Below, one piece after another: positions 36,209 to 47,021 of a stretch of DNA of 64,000 nucleotides. How positions within the stretch are numbered: position 1 is the stretch's first letter; every line of letters begins with the position of its first letter. Source of the stretch: Collybiopsis luxurians FD-317 M1. Taxonomy: Eukaryota; Basidiomycota; Agaricomycetes; Agaricales; Omphalotaceae. The notes beneath the pieces were generated by a model. That model saw nothing but the letters and a program-made list of their open reading frames with translations, ran no database searches and had not been told where the DNA came from. Location: NCBI GenBank assembly GCA_000827265.1, contig KN834843.1:1-64000 (forward strand). The letters are read 5' to 3'. Made by a program: the position numbers and the translations under genes.

Positions 36209-36555
36209 TGTTAAATATGAACAGAGTGTATTTCTAAGATCTATGTGAGTACACTAGAAACTGCAGGGAATGATAAGTAATGTATAGGAGGAAGAAGGAG
36301 AATATGTACCCTCAGAATAGGAAGGGATTCTGAGGGTAGACTTCAACTAGGCAGAGCATTTAATAGGATAATCGGAATAAATGTTGAGCCATGGAGCTTA
36401 GATTAGGAGATGAAACAAATGGAAGTAAAGATAGCCTAAACAGGAGTAAAATAAGAGAAACAGCGTAGAGAAACACTCAGTCCGAACATTGCCAGGACAC
36501 CACTATCACCATACATGGTCATGGGGACTACACGCTACATACCTCTGTCTTAACA
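36209..36555 (-). repeat. 5' LTR (347 bp)
   Basis: Starts TGTTAAATATG and ends CTTAACA on the plus strand, and aligns along its whole length to the left LTR apart from the 59-bp difference. A primer-binding site should lie just inside at about 36185-36208, but I could not match it to a tRNA. Confidence 0.92.
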
Positions 36556-36560
36556 AACTC

Positions 36561-37534
36561 AACCCTTGAATGGTGGGGACAATTTGCACAATTCATGGAG
36601 TTGTAAAGCAGGGGATATCACTTTTCTCTGTACTCTATATGGAGGGGACAATCCGCGCAAGTTGTGCATACAGGATACAATGGTGGGGGCTATCTGTGCA
36701 GTCAAGCAAAGTGCCTTGCTCCACTATGAAGGTCTTGCATTAACTGCAATTGCGATGATGAAGTTTACAGGCTGCTCAGTTGAAACAAGGTCTGTAACAA
36801 TTTCTGAGACCTTCCAATTCAAGGAGAAGTCAAGAAGACTGCAAACATGCTACCTGCAATGCCTTAAGTCTGCAGGCTTTTATAGCTCCCCGGCCTATTG
36901 TTTGATGTATAATGCATTTAACTTGCAAATCCATCTCCATTATTAATTGATTCCCACAAGCATCAAGATCAATTAGCAATAAACATCGGGCAACTTCCTT
37001 GAAAGGCAAGCGCCTTTGACAACATGGTCCATTGTTTCACATTGTATCATTATTATCTCGAGTCAAATTTGTATTCAAGGATACAATTTAATTATTAATT
37101 ATGTATTCAGCTATACGCTGCTGGATTAATTATTAAGGACCACTCCGTTGATCAGCACCTTGCTTGTAATGTTTGTGTAGATTTAATGTGAACCATGAGA
37201 CATATTCTGAAAAGTGTATACTCATGTAAACTCTAGGCTCAGTCTCGCTCAGGGCGTCGTGCACTCCACCCACTCTCTCTCTTCGCATGGGTCTACTCCA
37301 TCGTTGCAAACATTTCCCAGCGTGTTGTGTAACAGACAGGCCGCGCAACTTAGTGAGTGGAAAAACTGTGTACATAAGTAATATATATCCCATCAGAGCA
37401 AACTTATGTTTCGAAGCAGAATAGACCTTACAAGCAAGGTGATATCATTGGCATTGAAATTCACACAGAAATACTATATATAGAGTGCAACTGTCTTTGA
37501 ACAGTAATAGTACGGCTATATCTCTACTAAGCTC
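36561..37534. other. No gene recognised
   Basis: Older repeat DNA. The stretch AACTCAACCCTTGAATGGTG at the start matches the sequence on the other side of the Copia element (33424-33441). The retrotransposon therefore landed in, or next to, an existing repeat family. Confidence 0.5.
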
Positions 37535-37768
37535 ATGCCGAAGGTCAAAAAAAATCATTACGATCATGAAGAGGGTAAGTCTACATACACGCTCCTTCAT
37601 TCTCTTTTTCCAAAGCTGTTGACCATTTACTTCATCTTAAATTGGAGAGTTCTTCCTCCAGGTGAGGGTCCTCCATTTAATTGCATTCCATCTTCCTTCA
37701 TTGGGAGGTTGAGCCAGAAGCCGGTCAAGGGTCGCAATGAGAAGGCAAGTAAAAATGATGTAAACTAA
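37535..37768 (+). CDS. Possible small two-exon gene
   Basis: Exons 37535-37574 and 37662-37768 with an 87-nt intron (GTAAGT...CCAG) close in phase and give 48 residues starting MPKVKKNHYDHEEGEGPPF. The product is basic. It may instead continue through a GC-AG or other splice towards the exon that is interrupted by the TIR element at 37.88 kb. No family is recognised. Confidence 0.35.
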   Translation: MPKVKKNHYDHEEGKSTYTLLHSLFPKLLTIYFILNWRVLPPGEGPPFNCIPSSFIGRLSQKPVKGRNEKASKNDVN

Positions 37769-37835
37769 GTGGATAACACTTAATCGTTAGCCAAACGAAA
37801 AGAAACGAATAAAATAAAACCATACCTTTTCCAAC

Positions 37836-38935
37836 TCTCTGAATGCTCTTTATCCTGCCATTGTTGCCCACACCAATTCGGCAGTATGGGCGTAATAGTG
37901 GGAAAAAAAAATAAACATTAGAGAGCTCCTATACATCTTCGTAACACTTAACGGTTTCTCGAAAGTTCCAATATATGTTCTTCAAAAGTATCTGAAATTC
38001 CTATATATCTTCAAAGTTTTCAAAGCTCTGATTATATCGTTCAAAAGTAAATAGCAATGAATCTACAAAGTCGCTATAAAATCCCTGAATTGCAAGACAG
38101 CTTCGCAATATATCTATTCCCCTCATCCCGCTCTAAGTCAAAACCCGTCTGCCGAAATGCTTCACGCACAAATGTAATATTGTTATTCATTCACCCGGAT
38201 GTTAGCGCTGTCTTCTTCCGGTCTCCCGGAGTCTCTTCCTGCTCGCATCCATACAAAGGAGGCTGAGCAGTGTGACTGTCGTCTACTGGATCCCCTGTCC
38301 AATAGCCTCTAGTCTTCGCATGCTCTCGGTGCTACACAGTGCACTTCATTAACGCCTCGGCCATTATATTTTAGTGACACCTTCCTGACAGGCCTTCTTT
38401 CTTGGTTCATTTGTCTACCTAGAATCCGTTGTTTGTACGTCAGTTTTTTTTTTCTGCTGACACTGCCATTTGGCAAAGACGGCCAAATGAAAGGACCTGC
38501 TTGCATAAGTTTGGCAAGGGAAATGGGGCATATCTAGGTTCACTCAGTCCTAAGCCTGCTATCGCGTGCCCTGAGCGCGTCTTGACGCTTCTTTTCTGAA
38601 CACACGCCAACCACACGCGCTCACTCTGCGTGCATGTGGAACTCAACTTACAGGAAGGGTGCTACGTAAATAGGATATATAGAAACTTTCGAGCAAAGTC
38701 TAGAAGATATGTTGGAACTTTTCAAATTGAGTCATTATTAGGAAGATATATAGAACTTTCGTGAAAAGTTTGGAAGATATATTGGAACTTTTCAGAATAT
38801 TTTAAAAGATATATTGAATCTTCGTGGGCTCTATTTTTTTCCCACTATTACGCCCATACGGCCGCATAAACCTCATCTCTCATATTCATCAGCTCATAGT
38901 AACCCTTTGCCGGAGGAGTTGCAAGATTGGAGGTG
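37836..38935 (+). pseudogene. Apparent exon interrupted by a TIR element
   Basis: If the TIR element and one TA are removed, the flanks read as one frame, ending NSAVRPHKPH across the junction and continuing to EELQDW before GTGAGAG, a good intron donor. The rest of the gene and its function are unknown. The reading depends on treating the element as an insertion, which its TA duplication supports. Confidence 0.35.
37885..38858. mobile_element. Non-autonomous TIR element (about 970 bp, TA target duplication)
   Basis: Perfect 26-bp inverted repeats (37884-37909 and 38834-38859, starting GTATGGGCGTAATAG) overlap the TA target duplication at 37885-37886 and 38857-38858. Inside the ends are several subterminal units related to GAAAGTTCCAATATATCTTC on the left and their complements on the right (38670-38825). 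There is no transposase frame; the short frames near 38.1-38.6 kb show no domain. It looks like a MITE-like derivative of a TA-targeting family. Confidence 0.88.
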
Positions 38936-39559
38936 AGAGTCGAAGGCCAAGATGGACTTTGATGCCCGGCCCAGCGTCTACATAAAAGAGTGCCTTGAGC
39001 GCCTAACTGCTCATTTACTTCTCCTTACACCCACACTGTTTTATTCCCTCTCTATAGCGCTCTCCTTTTTCTACGTTGCTACTCTACCTACTGGACACCT
39101 ATATGATAATTCTCGAACTACAAAACTCAAGATGTAGAAATCGGAACTCTCGAAGAATCCCCAAGGGCCGCATCTACATCTGCAAAAGAAGATTAATATC
39201 ATTTTAGCCTATGGAAAATTACTTGGATATGTCGTCAAAATCAGGCATGGGGTGTAAAGTAGGTTCAATCTCGTTTGATTTCTCCGTTGAGCTAATTTCC
39301 ATTTCTTTCCGTTGCAGTTTTGTTCTGTTTATTTTTCTACCTGCGATTGTATCAATATCTTTACCTCCAATTCCATAATCTGTGAATCTCATTCAAACAC
39401 AAGAGATCCTGTAAGACCTACCCTCTACATTTACGCTTTTTCTCTTCTCATATAGTGTGCATGCGCGTGCGCGTTGTCAGAGCAAGAGTACCGAGACTCT
39501 CAATGTCGCGTCATCGACTTCGAATTTTGGAGACTTGACGGGGACGAACAGATGCTAAT
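38936..39559. other. No gene recognised
   Basis: Short frames only. Confidence 0.4.
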
Positions 39560-41420
39560 GAACTTGTGATTTTTGGGATAGGAATCCGAGGTAAGACTCA
39601 CCAAACTCTTACTTGTTTCCTCTATTCTAATCAAACCTCCAGCTATTTCCCTCCACGGTACTTGGAAGGATCATATCCGAGAGTTGATTGGGATGCTCTG
39701 ATCGCTGCTAACAATGCTAAGCCGGATATCTTCAACGCGGTAACGACGATTGATTTCCTTACACGTTCGTATTCGATATCTTCTTCCTCGATACCATATC
39801 AAATGCCTAAACTATAGAACAATTCGAATGCAGTTGGTGCATTTCTCCCTATCGGATATTTCTGACATACGGTATTGCAAACCAACTCGAGTCAAGTTGG
39901 TTTAAACGACCGCAAATTATACGTGGCACCACCATCGACGGACCGCAAGAACAGCCGGAGAGATTTGTATGCTGGATAGAATGAGTCGAACAACGGGTAT
40001 AAAGGTATCTTTCTCTGATCTCGTCCGGTTTCTTCCTCAAATTAACTCCATCATTCTGTCTAATAGTTTCGAATTATCCCGAGATCTCAACTTCAAGTCG
40101 TCTCCTTCACTTGTCTCCGCAAGACCTGTCCATTCCACAAGAGTATCGCATATACTCTGGCCGGATAGCTTCGGTCACCAGCTAAAGATCTCACATTTCT
40201 CCCCCTCGAGCTGAGGCCATACTCACGGACGGAATCTTCAGCCTCAATCGATCAGTGAATATTTGGCTGCATAGTGCCACTATATGGAGAGCAGACCATC
40301 TCATGATTCCGGTATGCCCGTGGATGGGGAGTCTATACGAGGTAACGTCTGGCCTCACTGCCCTTTTCTACGTTTGGCTAATTTCCTCCTTGTTCCATAG
40401 TCCCCCTCCTTGTTTAGTGTTGTCCATCCTCCGTGACTCGACCCTCGATACAGTCTCAAACTGTACATGGCAGGATGATCTTCAAATTTCCCTCGTTACC
40501 TTTACGGTTGAGAGGTCATCAAATTTTCGCGCAAATTCGGTTCAGATGGCCGCAAACCGTTTTTCGGATCCATCTGTCATAACCGTGGGTATCCGTCTGA
40601 TGCCCACAACTTGTGTCTTCCATCATCATCCACCGCCATCCTTGTCCTCGTCTTCACCTACCCCTCCGGCCAAAACAACTTTGACTCAACAACCTCCTCC
40701 CAATTTGGTCGTCCAGGTCGATGACTCCCTCTATCCTTTCATTCGATGCCCACAACTTGCATTTCACCGTCATCATCCACCGCCTCGTCCTCACCTCCGT
40801 CTCCCGCCAAATCAACTTCGACCAACCCATCCTCCCAATTTGGTCATCTAGCTCGACGACTCCCTCTCCTTCTCCATCTATGGGTACCCGGTACTCTCAA
40901 GATCGTTCACACTCCCAGATTTGCCTATACGATTTCGCTCGAGACATTTAATCGCTTGTGCAAAAATCAGCATATCGACGTCATCTAGAGAAATGATCGG
41001 ACGGAAAGAAGGCTGGGGATGGCGCAAGAGAGGGACTAGGAAGCGAAAAATGAGGAACACTATATGGAGTGTAGCTTTCTTCGACCAGTAGAAGGATGGG
41101 TTTCTTATCTCGTTCTCTCAAGTTCACCAAACTGCTTTCGTTACTTCGTTGACGTGGGTTTCAACTTTGTAATCCTTAGCTTTTTGTATCTGAGCCCATG
41201 GACCGAAGGTACAAGTCAATTTTTGAGCCGTACGACTCTACTAACTGAGGACTCATTCCAGATCTTTTCCTCAATCATTTCTACGATCCTGTGACCGCCA
41301 CGTTGGATGTTCAATTGCTCTTCTCCAACGAGCTCAGACACGGTCAGGTTTTTCCTACCGAACTCAAGAACATGTCAATGTGCCACAGCGGCCAATCTAG
41401 TCGCTTTCCTTCCAACTAAC
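39560..41420 (+). pseudogene. Debris of one or more spliced genes, unrecognised
   Basis: Several plus-strand stretches look like exons: RYLEGSYPRVDWDALIAANN followed by KPDIFNAVTTIDFLTR (39650-39765), SLNRSVNIWLHSATIWRADH (40240-40300) and NHFYDPVTATLDVQLLFSNE (41270-41335). I could not connect them into one frame or name a family. The middle piece recurs at 4.5 kb. A Ser/Thr/Pro-rich region at 40.6-40.9 kb contains a short internal duplication (TTCGATGCCCACAACTTG-like). Confidence 0.35.
40205..40340 (+). repeat. Segment shared with 4.49-4.64 kb
   Basis: Second copy of the segment described at 4485-4640, in the same orientation, from CCCTCGAGCT to CCCGTGGATGGGG. The two copies are about 36 kb apart. 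Confidence 0.6.
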
Positions 41421-41662
41421 TTCTGCCTCGGGTTAAGGGTTATTAGAGGCTCCTATCATATCTAATCATGATGATTCTTCTGAACAACTTTCCACTCAGT
41501 CCGTGAGTGATGGACGGACGAGAGCCTGAGCTCCGGTCGCAGCTGTGAATTTTCAGTAAATGGTTAGCTTCAATAATCAGATTTCCATACAACTCGGATC
41601 CTCATTCTAAGTTTGTACTTAAAGTGAGTGTACTCGGCGCCAGTCTAGTCAGTTTTGCATCT

Positions 41663-42345
41663 ATGACCAATTTTACTGTTCCAGCACCCAAGCTAAACAC
41701 GGGTGCTGTGATTCCTGGGGTTGGTACGTGATGCAATTGAACGGTCGAATATCGCATTATTTTTCACCTCTATCAGCCCTGGGTTGTGCTGTTGGCTTCA
41801 CGGAGGAAGACATCATTGGCTCAAAAGCGTGGTTTCTGACCGCCATTAAAGTGTTTTTTGCTTAATTTTCTATCAGGGATGATTTATCTAAACTTTAACA
41901 GGCAGGATATCGTTTTTTTGACACAGCTCAGGTTTACGGTAAAGGTCAACTGCATGTCGTAGATATGATTCATGACACTTTCTACAGGGACCGAGCAAAC
42001 TCTCGGAGACGCTATACGGGAATCTGGTATCCGCCGTGAAGAAGTGACTGTTCTCACGAAACTTGCGTAAGTGGGTATTCTGGTTGTGAAATTTGTGTTG
42101 AAGAGCTGTAAAAGGTGGCATCGCCGTGAATACATTGAACGAGCGTTCAATGAAAGTTTGAAGGCCCTTCGTTCTTTTACGTTTTCCACAGAGTGTGCAA
42201 TATCCGTTCTGATCATCACTGAACATCACCGGAACATAAGCTGGCTATGACGTGCCCATGGATTTCGGCACTATTCTACATAGGTTTAAAGTGCTTGACA
42301 AACCCGATTTCCATGATAATTGGGCGCAACCCTCCTCTTCAGCTC
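41663..42345 (+). pseudogene. Aldo-keto reductase, N-terminal half, decayed 3' end
   Basis: An NAD(P)H-dependent aldo-keto reductase start. The ATG at 41663 opens MTNFTVPAPKLNTGAVIPGV. Later exons give AIKAGYRFFDTAQVYG with the catalytic Asp and Tyr, TEQTLGDAIRESGIRREEV, VLTKL with the catalytic Lys, and WHRREYIERAFNESLKAL. Introns are short and mostly in phase. Beyond about 42160 the expected strand with the catalytic His (LxHWP type) is not readable. A later piece, FKVLDKPDFHDNW, lies in another frame. The C-terminal half is missing, and a minus-strand gene begins to overlap the flank. Confidence 0.75.
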
Positions 42346-42530
42346 CCGCTACCCAAAATCATTGATGTTTTCCTGTCAATTGAAATTTCTATCCCTCACT
42401 CAGTCGAGTTGTCAAGATGAAGTTGTTCTCATTACGTATGTACATCAGGTTCTTAGTATTTACAGTTGTCGCAACATCAGCATGTTCATCGTGCGGGCAC
42501 TCGACTTTGGCCAGTATAATATCTCTTATC

Positions 42531-43163
42531 CTAGATCTGAATCACTCTGTCTCCGAAGACCAGGGCTCTAAGAGCATTAATTTCCTGCTCTAAAAGCTTT
42601 CTTTCAACCTTATGCCGTCGTTCGAGAAGAGCTATGTAGTCTCTGAGCTCCTGAGAGTCAAACCTCCGAATATCCAAGGCAGGGCCTGGATCCCCCCGTA
42701 CATTTTGCGAGGAGGTGAAAGAACGTAGGCGATGAGTCGAAGCGCTGGCAGGGGATGGGGGTGAAGTGCAAATATCTGAGGCAGTGTCTCGACATCCGCG
42801 TACGTGTGAGCGATGAGTCGGAGCGCTGGAGGGGAATGAAGATGAACTGAAGAGTGTGGGGACATCAGAGGGATATCCCGATGGGGCCCAGTTCGTCGCG
42901 GCTCTCGATGGGGGAGTGACGAAAAGGTTATCCTCCGAGTCCTTGACATTTTGCTGCTGTTGGAGAGGGGGATGAAGAGCTGAGAGAGGAGTGGTCCTAC
43001 TAAAAGCTCAGCACAATGGAGAGATATTACTGGAAAATACTGACTTTGGAGGCACTGGGGGGGATGAGGCGAATGAAGGCGAGTGCGAAGAAGAGTTTTC
43101 ACTTTCTGGAAGATGGATAGCAGATTTTGAGTGGCGAAAGGAGAGTGTCAGAGGGAATGGCAT
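42531..43163 (-). CDS. Ser/Pro-rich protein with C-terminal coiled coil
   Basis: Two exons (43045-43163 and 42531-42999, 45-nt intron GTCAGT...TTTTAG) close in phase and give 195 residues starting MPFPLTLSFRHSKSA. The first 150 residues are Ser/Pro-rich and include a Gln run (LQQQQN). The last 40 are helical and charged (DSQELRDYIALLERRHKVER, then LLEQEINALRALVFGD) with leucines at about seven-residue spacing, a short leucine-zipper-like coil. No DNA-binding basic region precedes it. The family is unknown; the donor is weak, so the first exon is less certain than the second. Confidence 0.5.
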
Positions 43164-43649
43164 ATTGAGATTGGCCGGCGGGCTCAAAAGAAGTAACTAA
43201 GCGAATGCGAGAAAGGACCAAGTGAGAGTCGGTGAAGAGAACTGATCAAATGGGCGCCTAATTAAAACGATGGCAAGGCCGAACAAGCGGCTCGGCATGA
43301 CCGTTTCGGACCGGTGCCATCAATTGAATGGCGATACCAGTCGCGCCGCCTGCACTATCCTCTTTGGATTCATCTTCAACTTGAGAAAGTCCAATGAGCA
43401 GAGAAAATGGAGTGATATGTAGAGCGCCAAGCTAAGCGTTGAAGCCACGGATCCTTGGACTGTTTAAGCTGCAATAGCCGCAGCTTGAGGTTGAGCCAGC
43501 GCCATAGACTAAGATGGTGAGACATATCCTAGATGCTGAATATCCCAGATGGTGAGGTTTAGGCTGATAATATTGCTCACAGATGATGATGCAAACCCAG
43601 GGTAATTTAGAATATATAATAGGAATTTTCTTCCACTACCGTCTCCGTC
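43164..43649. other. No gene recognised
   Basis: Short frames only. Confidence 0.4.
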
Positions 43650-44430
43650 TCCCCCTCTTAACACGACACCTTCCAACAAAGGACCGTATAAAATCGTCGA
43701 AAGGGTACACGGGCTCCGCTATATATGGTATATCTAAGGAGAGGAAGAAGGCTCAGGGCCTCTGAGTCGCGGCAGGCAACAACGGAAGGGACAAAGGCAG
43801 CGAGTTGGGTAACAAGATTTGAACTTTTGGGATTACGAGAGTACGGTTTACATAGCTGTATTATTGATATGATCCTTTGCTCACCTCGTTAACTCGAGAC
43901 CCTTTAAGAATAGGCTGCGTTGTTCAAGTTACACTACCTCGACCTCAAACAGCGACTGTCCGACTTATTCCCATACTGCTTGACTGTTGCGTATAGGCTC
44001 TATCTCGCGGGTAAAGGGCAGATCGATGGGACAAGTCATCAAATGGCTGCTACGTGGTAAGTGGACGACGATATATCGATATATTTAATTAGTTCCTGGC
44101 GCGCGCGATGCCATGTAATTGATCAGGTAGGCTATCTTTGGCTTGTCCTCGCATAGGATACTCACGGAAATTACGTTTCAGTACACAGTCGCAATGTAAT
44201 GTTTTTCCAAGCTTTCTTATGGGATTCCTGAGGTGTCTGTTGACTCGCTCTATCAAAGTGAGTACAGAAACTTGATACTTTTTGTGATATGCTGGGGTAC
44301 GTGTTAGTTGTATCTGCCTGCTCGTATTGAACAAACACATTAGACGATACGAGCTTTGCATTTCTAGCTGAAAACTCGACAACAGCTAAGGTCCACTTAC
44401 ACGGTACGGATTCGAAGCACTCGGAAAGAT
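43650..44430 (+). repeat. Segmental duplicate of 9.04-9.85 kb
   Basis: Same orientation and order of blocks as the earlier copy (CACCTTCCAACAAAG, TTATTCCCATACTGCTT, GGCTGCTACG). No protein-coding signal was seen in either copy, so the ancestral content is unknown. Confidence 0.65.
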
Positions 44431-44599
44431 AAGAAAGTCTTAACGGTCAAGGTAGGTATGTAGCATTGAGATTTCCGCTAAACGTAAATGCGCCGGTGCA
44501 AGCCGCGCTGACATGCCTTACGACTCGCAGCGCATTGTCGGCTGCACTTTCAGGTGTAGACTAAGTCAGCGGATATCTCAATATTCCAGGCTCGAGTGT

Positions 44600-44990
44600 T
44601 AGAACCTGTGGCAGACCACGGTCTGTTCGTATTCCTGAAGATCCGTAGGATTTAGAGTCTGTTTGCGCGCCAAGGTGAGTTTTTGTTCTTTTTTACTAAA
44701 AGTTCGCGTATCACTTGCTTTGACTAAAGGTTTCGTTCCGTTCAGCTAGTCCGATTGTTAGAACCTGAGGCAGAGCATCGTCTGCTCGTATTCCTGATTG
44801 GCGATGGATTTTTGAGTCCATTTGAACATGTTCAAGGTGAGTTCCTGTTTTTTTTTTCAAACAACTCTGTACTGCTTACTTTCGCGGAATCGTTTCGTTC
44901 CGTATCACTAGACATTCAAAGTCCGATGGTCAGAACCTGTAGCAGACCACCATCCGCTCATATTCCTGATTGGCGATGGATTACTCCCTA
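44600..44990 (+). repeat. Three tandem copies of an exon-like unit (about 165 bp)
   Basis: Units begin near 44600, 44757 and 44928. Each has (G)(T/G)TTAGAACCTG or TCAGAACCTG, then GGCAGA/AGCAGA, then CGTATTCCTGA or CATATTCCTGA. The middle one reads LEPEAEHRLLVFLIGDGFL and runs into a donor, CAAGGTGAGT. The first also meets CAAGGTGAGT. This looks like a triplicated exon plus intron, now with stops in the outer copies. Confidence 0.6.
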
Positions 44991-45411
44991 CATAAACTAC
45001 GCGGGAGGGTGACTCATTATCTCAACCGTAAGTGTGCGATAAGATTCCGTCTGTATAGGTACCACACGTAGAGTTCACTCGGAATGGCAGGGATATAGCT
45101 CTATCGTCGTACACTGGGGTTTATATACGTTCGGGGTTGGACGGACCGGTCGGAATTGATCCGTCGCGCTACACCCACGGCAATTTACCGCCGAAATTAG
45201 AGGTTCAGAAGGTGTGTAGGGTCACAGCAATCCTCTTCTCTCTCTCTTGCTTTTCTTCTCCACTTGAAAAGCTTGAAATACCCACTCCATCCACAGACAT
45301 AGGACGTGAGCCATGGTCGACAGGCAGGATAATGGGCGTCTGTAATCAAGTGATCAAATAAGCGCCAAATGCATACGAGAATGTCACGTGCCTCATGTTT
45401 TTCTTTGCCTC
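44991..45411. other. No gene recognised
   Basis: 5' flank of the coiled-coil gene. No clear promoter motif. Confidence 0.4.
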
Positions 45412-46436
45412 ATGCCCGACACTCTCAGAAAACGCGTTCTGATAAAAACTCTTCCTCATCATCTCGCAATCGGCCAACCCAAATCTATTCGATCTAAACG
45501 TTTTACATATTCCTCTCCCCTATCCAATATAACCGGCTTTGAGCAACTGCGCTCCATGGAATCCGACCGTTTGAACCAGGATGCTTCGTACGACAATAGC
45601 AGTAACCATGAGAACATCGCCTTAGAACCAAACTGCTCATCCGAGGACATTCTTTACCGGGACGACAACAGTAGCGATCATAGCAGCTATGAAGTTGGCC
45701 CGCCACCGCCAATTTTCAACCGCTCATATTCTCAGTTTGCGGATACGACTGTGGATAGCGATATCCATCCAACCTCGATGGATGCTCAGAACTATGGGCC
45801 TGCAGTCAGTGCGTCCACTCAAACTGTTCCTCCCTCAAGTCTGTCTTTGCTGATTGTGTTTTGTCAGCCCATGATATTAGTATCGTCTATGGAATTAACG
45901 GGTATCGCACAACCAGCTTCGTCCAGTGAGCCCGCAACTGACTTCTCTCCAAAATTACTGACTATCACTCAGGATCAGAATCGCAAACTTCGAATGAAAG
46001 CGCTGCTCTTAGTTTCCATTCCGAATCAATCAGGGACCAGTCATCTCCCCTCAAGTCAAAGTCTGGGACTTCAAAGGGACAGCTTGAGAGGAAAGTGTGG
46101 GAGCTCCAGAAAGACTTGGCGCTTGAGAAGGAGAGGAAAGGGTTTGAGCAAAAGAGGAATGAGGAGATGTCGAAGTGGCATGAGAAGGAATTGGAGGAGA
46201 TGTCGAAGCGGCATGAGAAGGAATTGGAGAAGATGTCGAGGCAATATGAGCAGGAACATCAAAAGGATTTGAAGACCTTGAATGAGTCACATACGGTGCG
46301 TTTGGAATTTGAGAAGCTGAAGGTTAGGAACGAGATGGTGAATGAACTGCGTGAGAAGGAGCTGGTAATTGGGGAGCTGAAATTGAAGCTGATGAAGCAG
46401 GAGAGTGAGAGAAGGCATGGGAGGAGCAAGAGCTAA
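45412..46436 (+). CDS. Coiled-coil protein with tandem heptad-rich repeats
   Basis: A three-exon model (45412-45804, 45868-45901, 45973-46436) closes in phase and gives 296 residues from MPDTLRKRVLIKTL. An in-frame ATG at 45388 is an alternative. The N-terminal half is Ser/Asp-rich and disordered-looking. The C-terminal third is a continuous highly charged coiled coil from QLERKVWELQKDL onward. It includes a near-perfect 12-residue repeat (MSKWHEKELEE, MSKRHEKELEK, MSRQYEQEHQK). Introns 1 and 2 have weak donors, so the short middle exon is tentative. No family is recognised. A filament, scaffold or nuclear role would be a guess. Confidence 0.6.
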
Positions 46437-47021
46437 GGACAAGGGGAGGTCTGATGTAACATGACATACCAATAACAAAGTCTCTTTTTCTTTTTTTGGA
46501 ATGGAATGAACTTGTCCAGTTTCGACCGTGCATCGCTACGGATTTATGACCTTATATGTATTGTAGTATTGGGAACATTATATATATGCACATAATGTAC
46601 TCAAAGCTCACTGAAAATCATACACAATTCTACTTCCAATTTCCCTTTTTTACTTGTGTTCCGGTAGTTCCAGTAGGAGAGGTATAGGTACCAGCGAGCA
46701 TCGAAAGATCCGCCGGGGGGAGCAGGATAAGAGTTCGGAATACTGAATTTTGCTTTCGTCTCATACATCCCATCATCCCCCTCACTATCATCATGCCCTA
46801 AAACCAGGTTCACCCCGCCTAACTCAGCCGTCTCACAGAACGGAGACGGTATCGCATCCCACAGGCTGCTTAACGCCTGCCAAGAGGATGTATGGAAACC
46901 TGGCGGAGGGAGAGTATAGGAATTGTAACATATTTGATTTGCTCGACTCGAGTGAAGTGTTTTAAAATATAGGAATAAATACTGTATCGAGAACAGATAT
47001 AAATATAAAAAATTATACGTA
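46437..47021 (-). other. 3' flank with a coding-like minus-strand stretch
   Basis: The minus frame 46601-46925 reads PPPGFHTSSWQALSSLWDAI then ELGGVNLVLGHDDSEGDDG and ends ELCMIFSEL. It follows an intron-acceptor-like CCGCCAG but does not join in phase to the end of the large upstream gene, which stops at 47022. It may be a small separate exon or a relic. Confidence 0.3.

Larger units (their letters stand above)
33463..36555 (-). mobile_element. Internally deleted Copia-type LTR retrotransposon
   Basis: Two LTRs (TGTTA...TAACA ends) flank a 2.3-kb interior. The 5-bp target duplication AACTC is at 33458-33462 and 36556-36560. Next to the left LTR the minus strand reads AGGGGGAG, a polypurine tract, so the element runs on the minus strand. 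In order there are gag, protease and GAG-pre-integrase remnants and then a piece of RNase H. The integrase core is truncated and reverse transcriptase is missing, so the element cannot transpose by itself. Confidence 0.92.

Noticed and set aside
38440..38646. Minus-strand frame inside the 37.9-38.9 kb element as a transposase
   Set aside because: 68 codons, no catalytic motif; the element looks non-autonomous.
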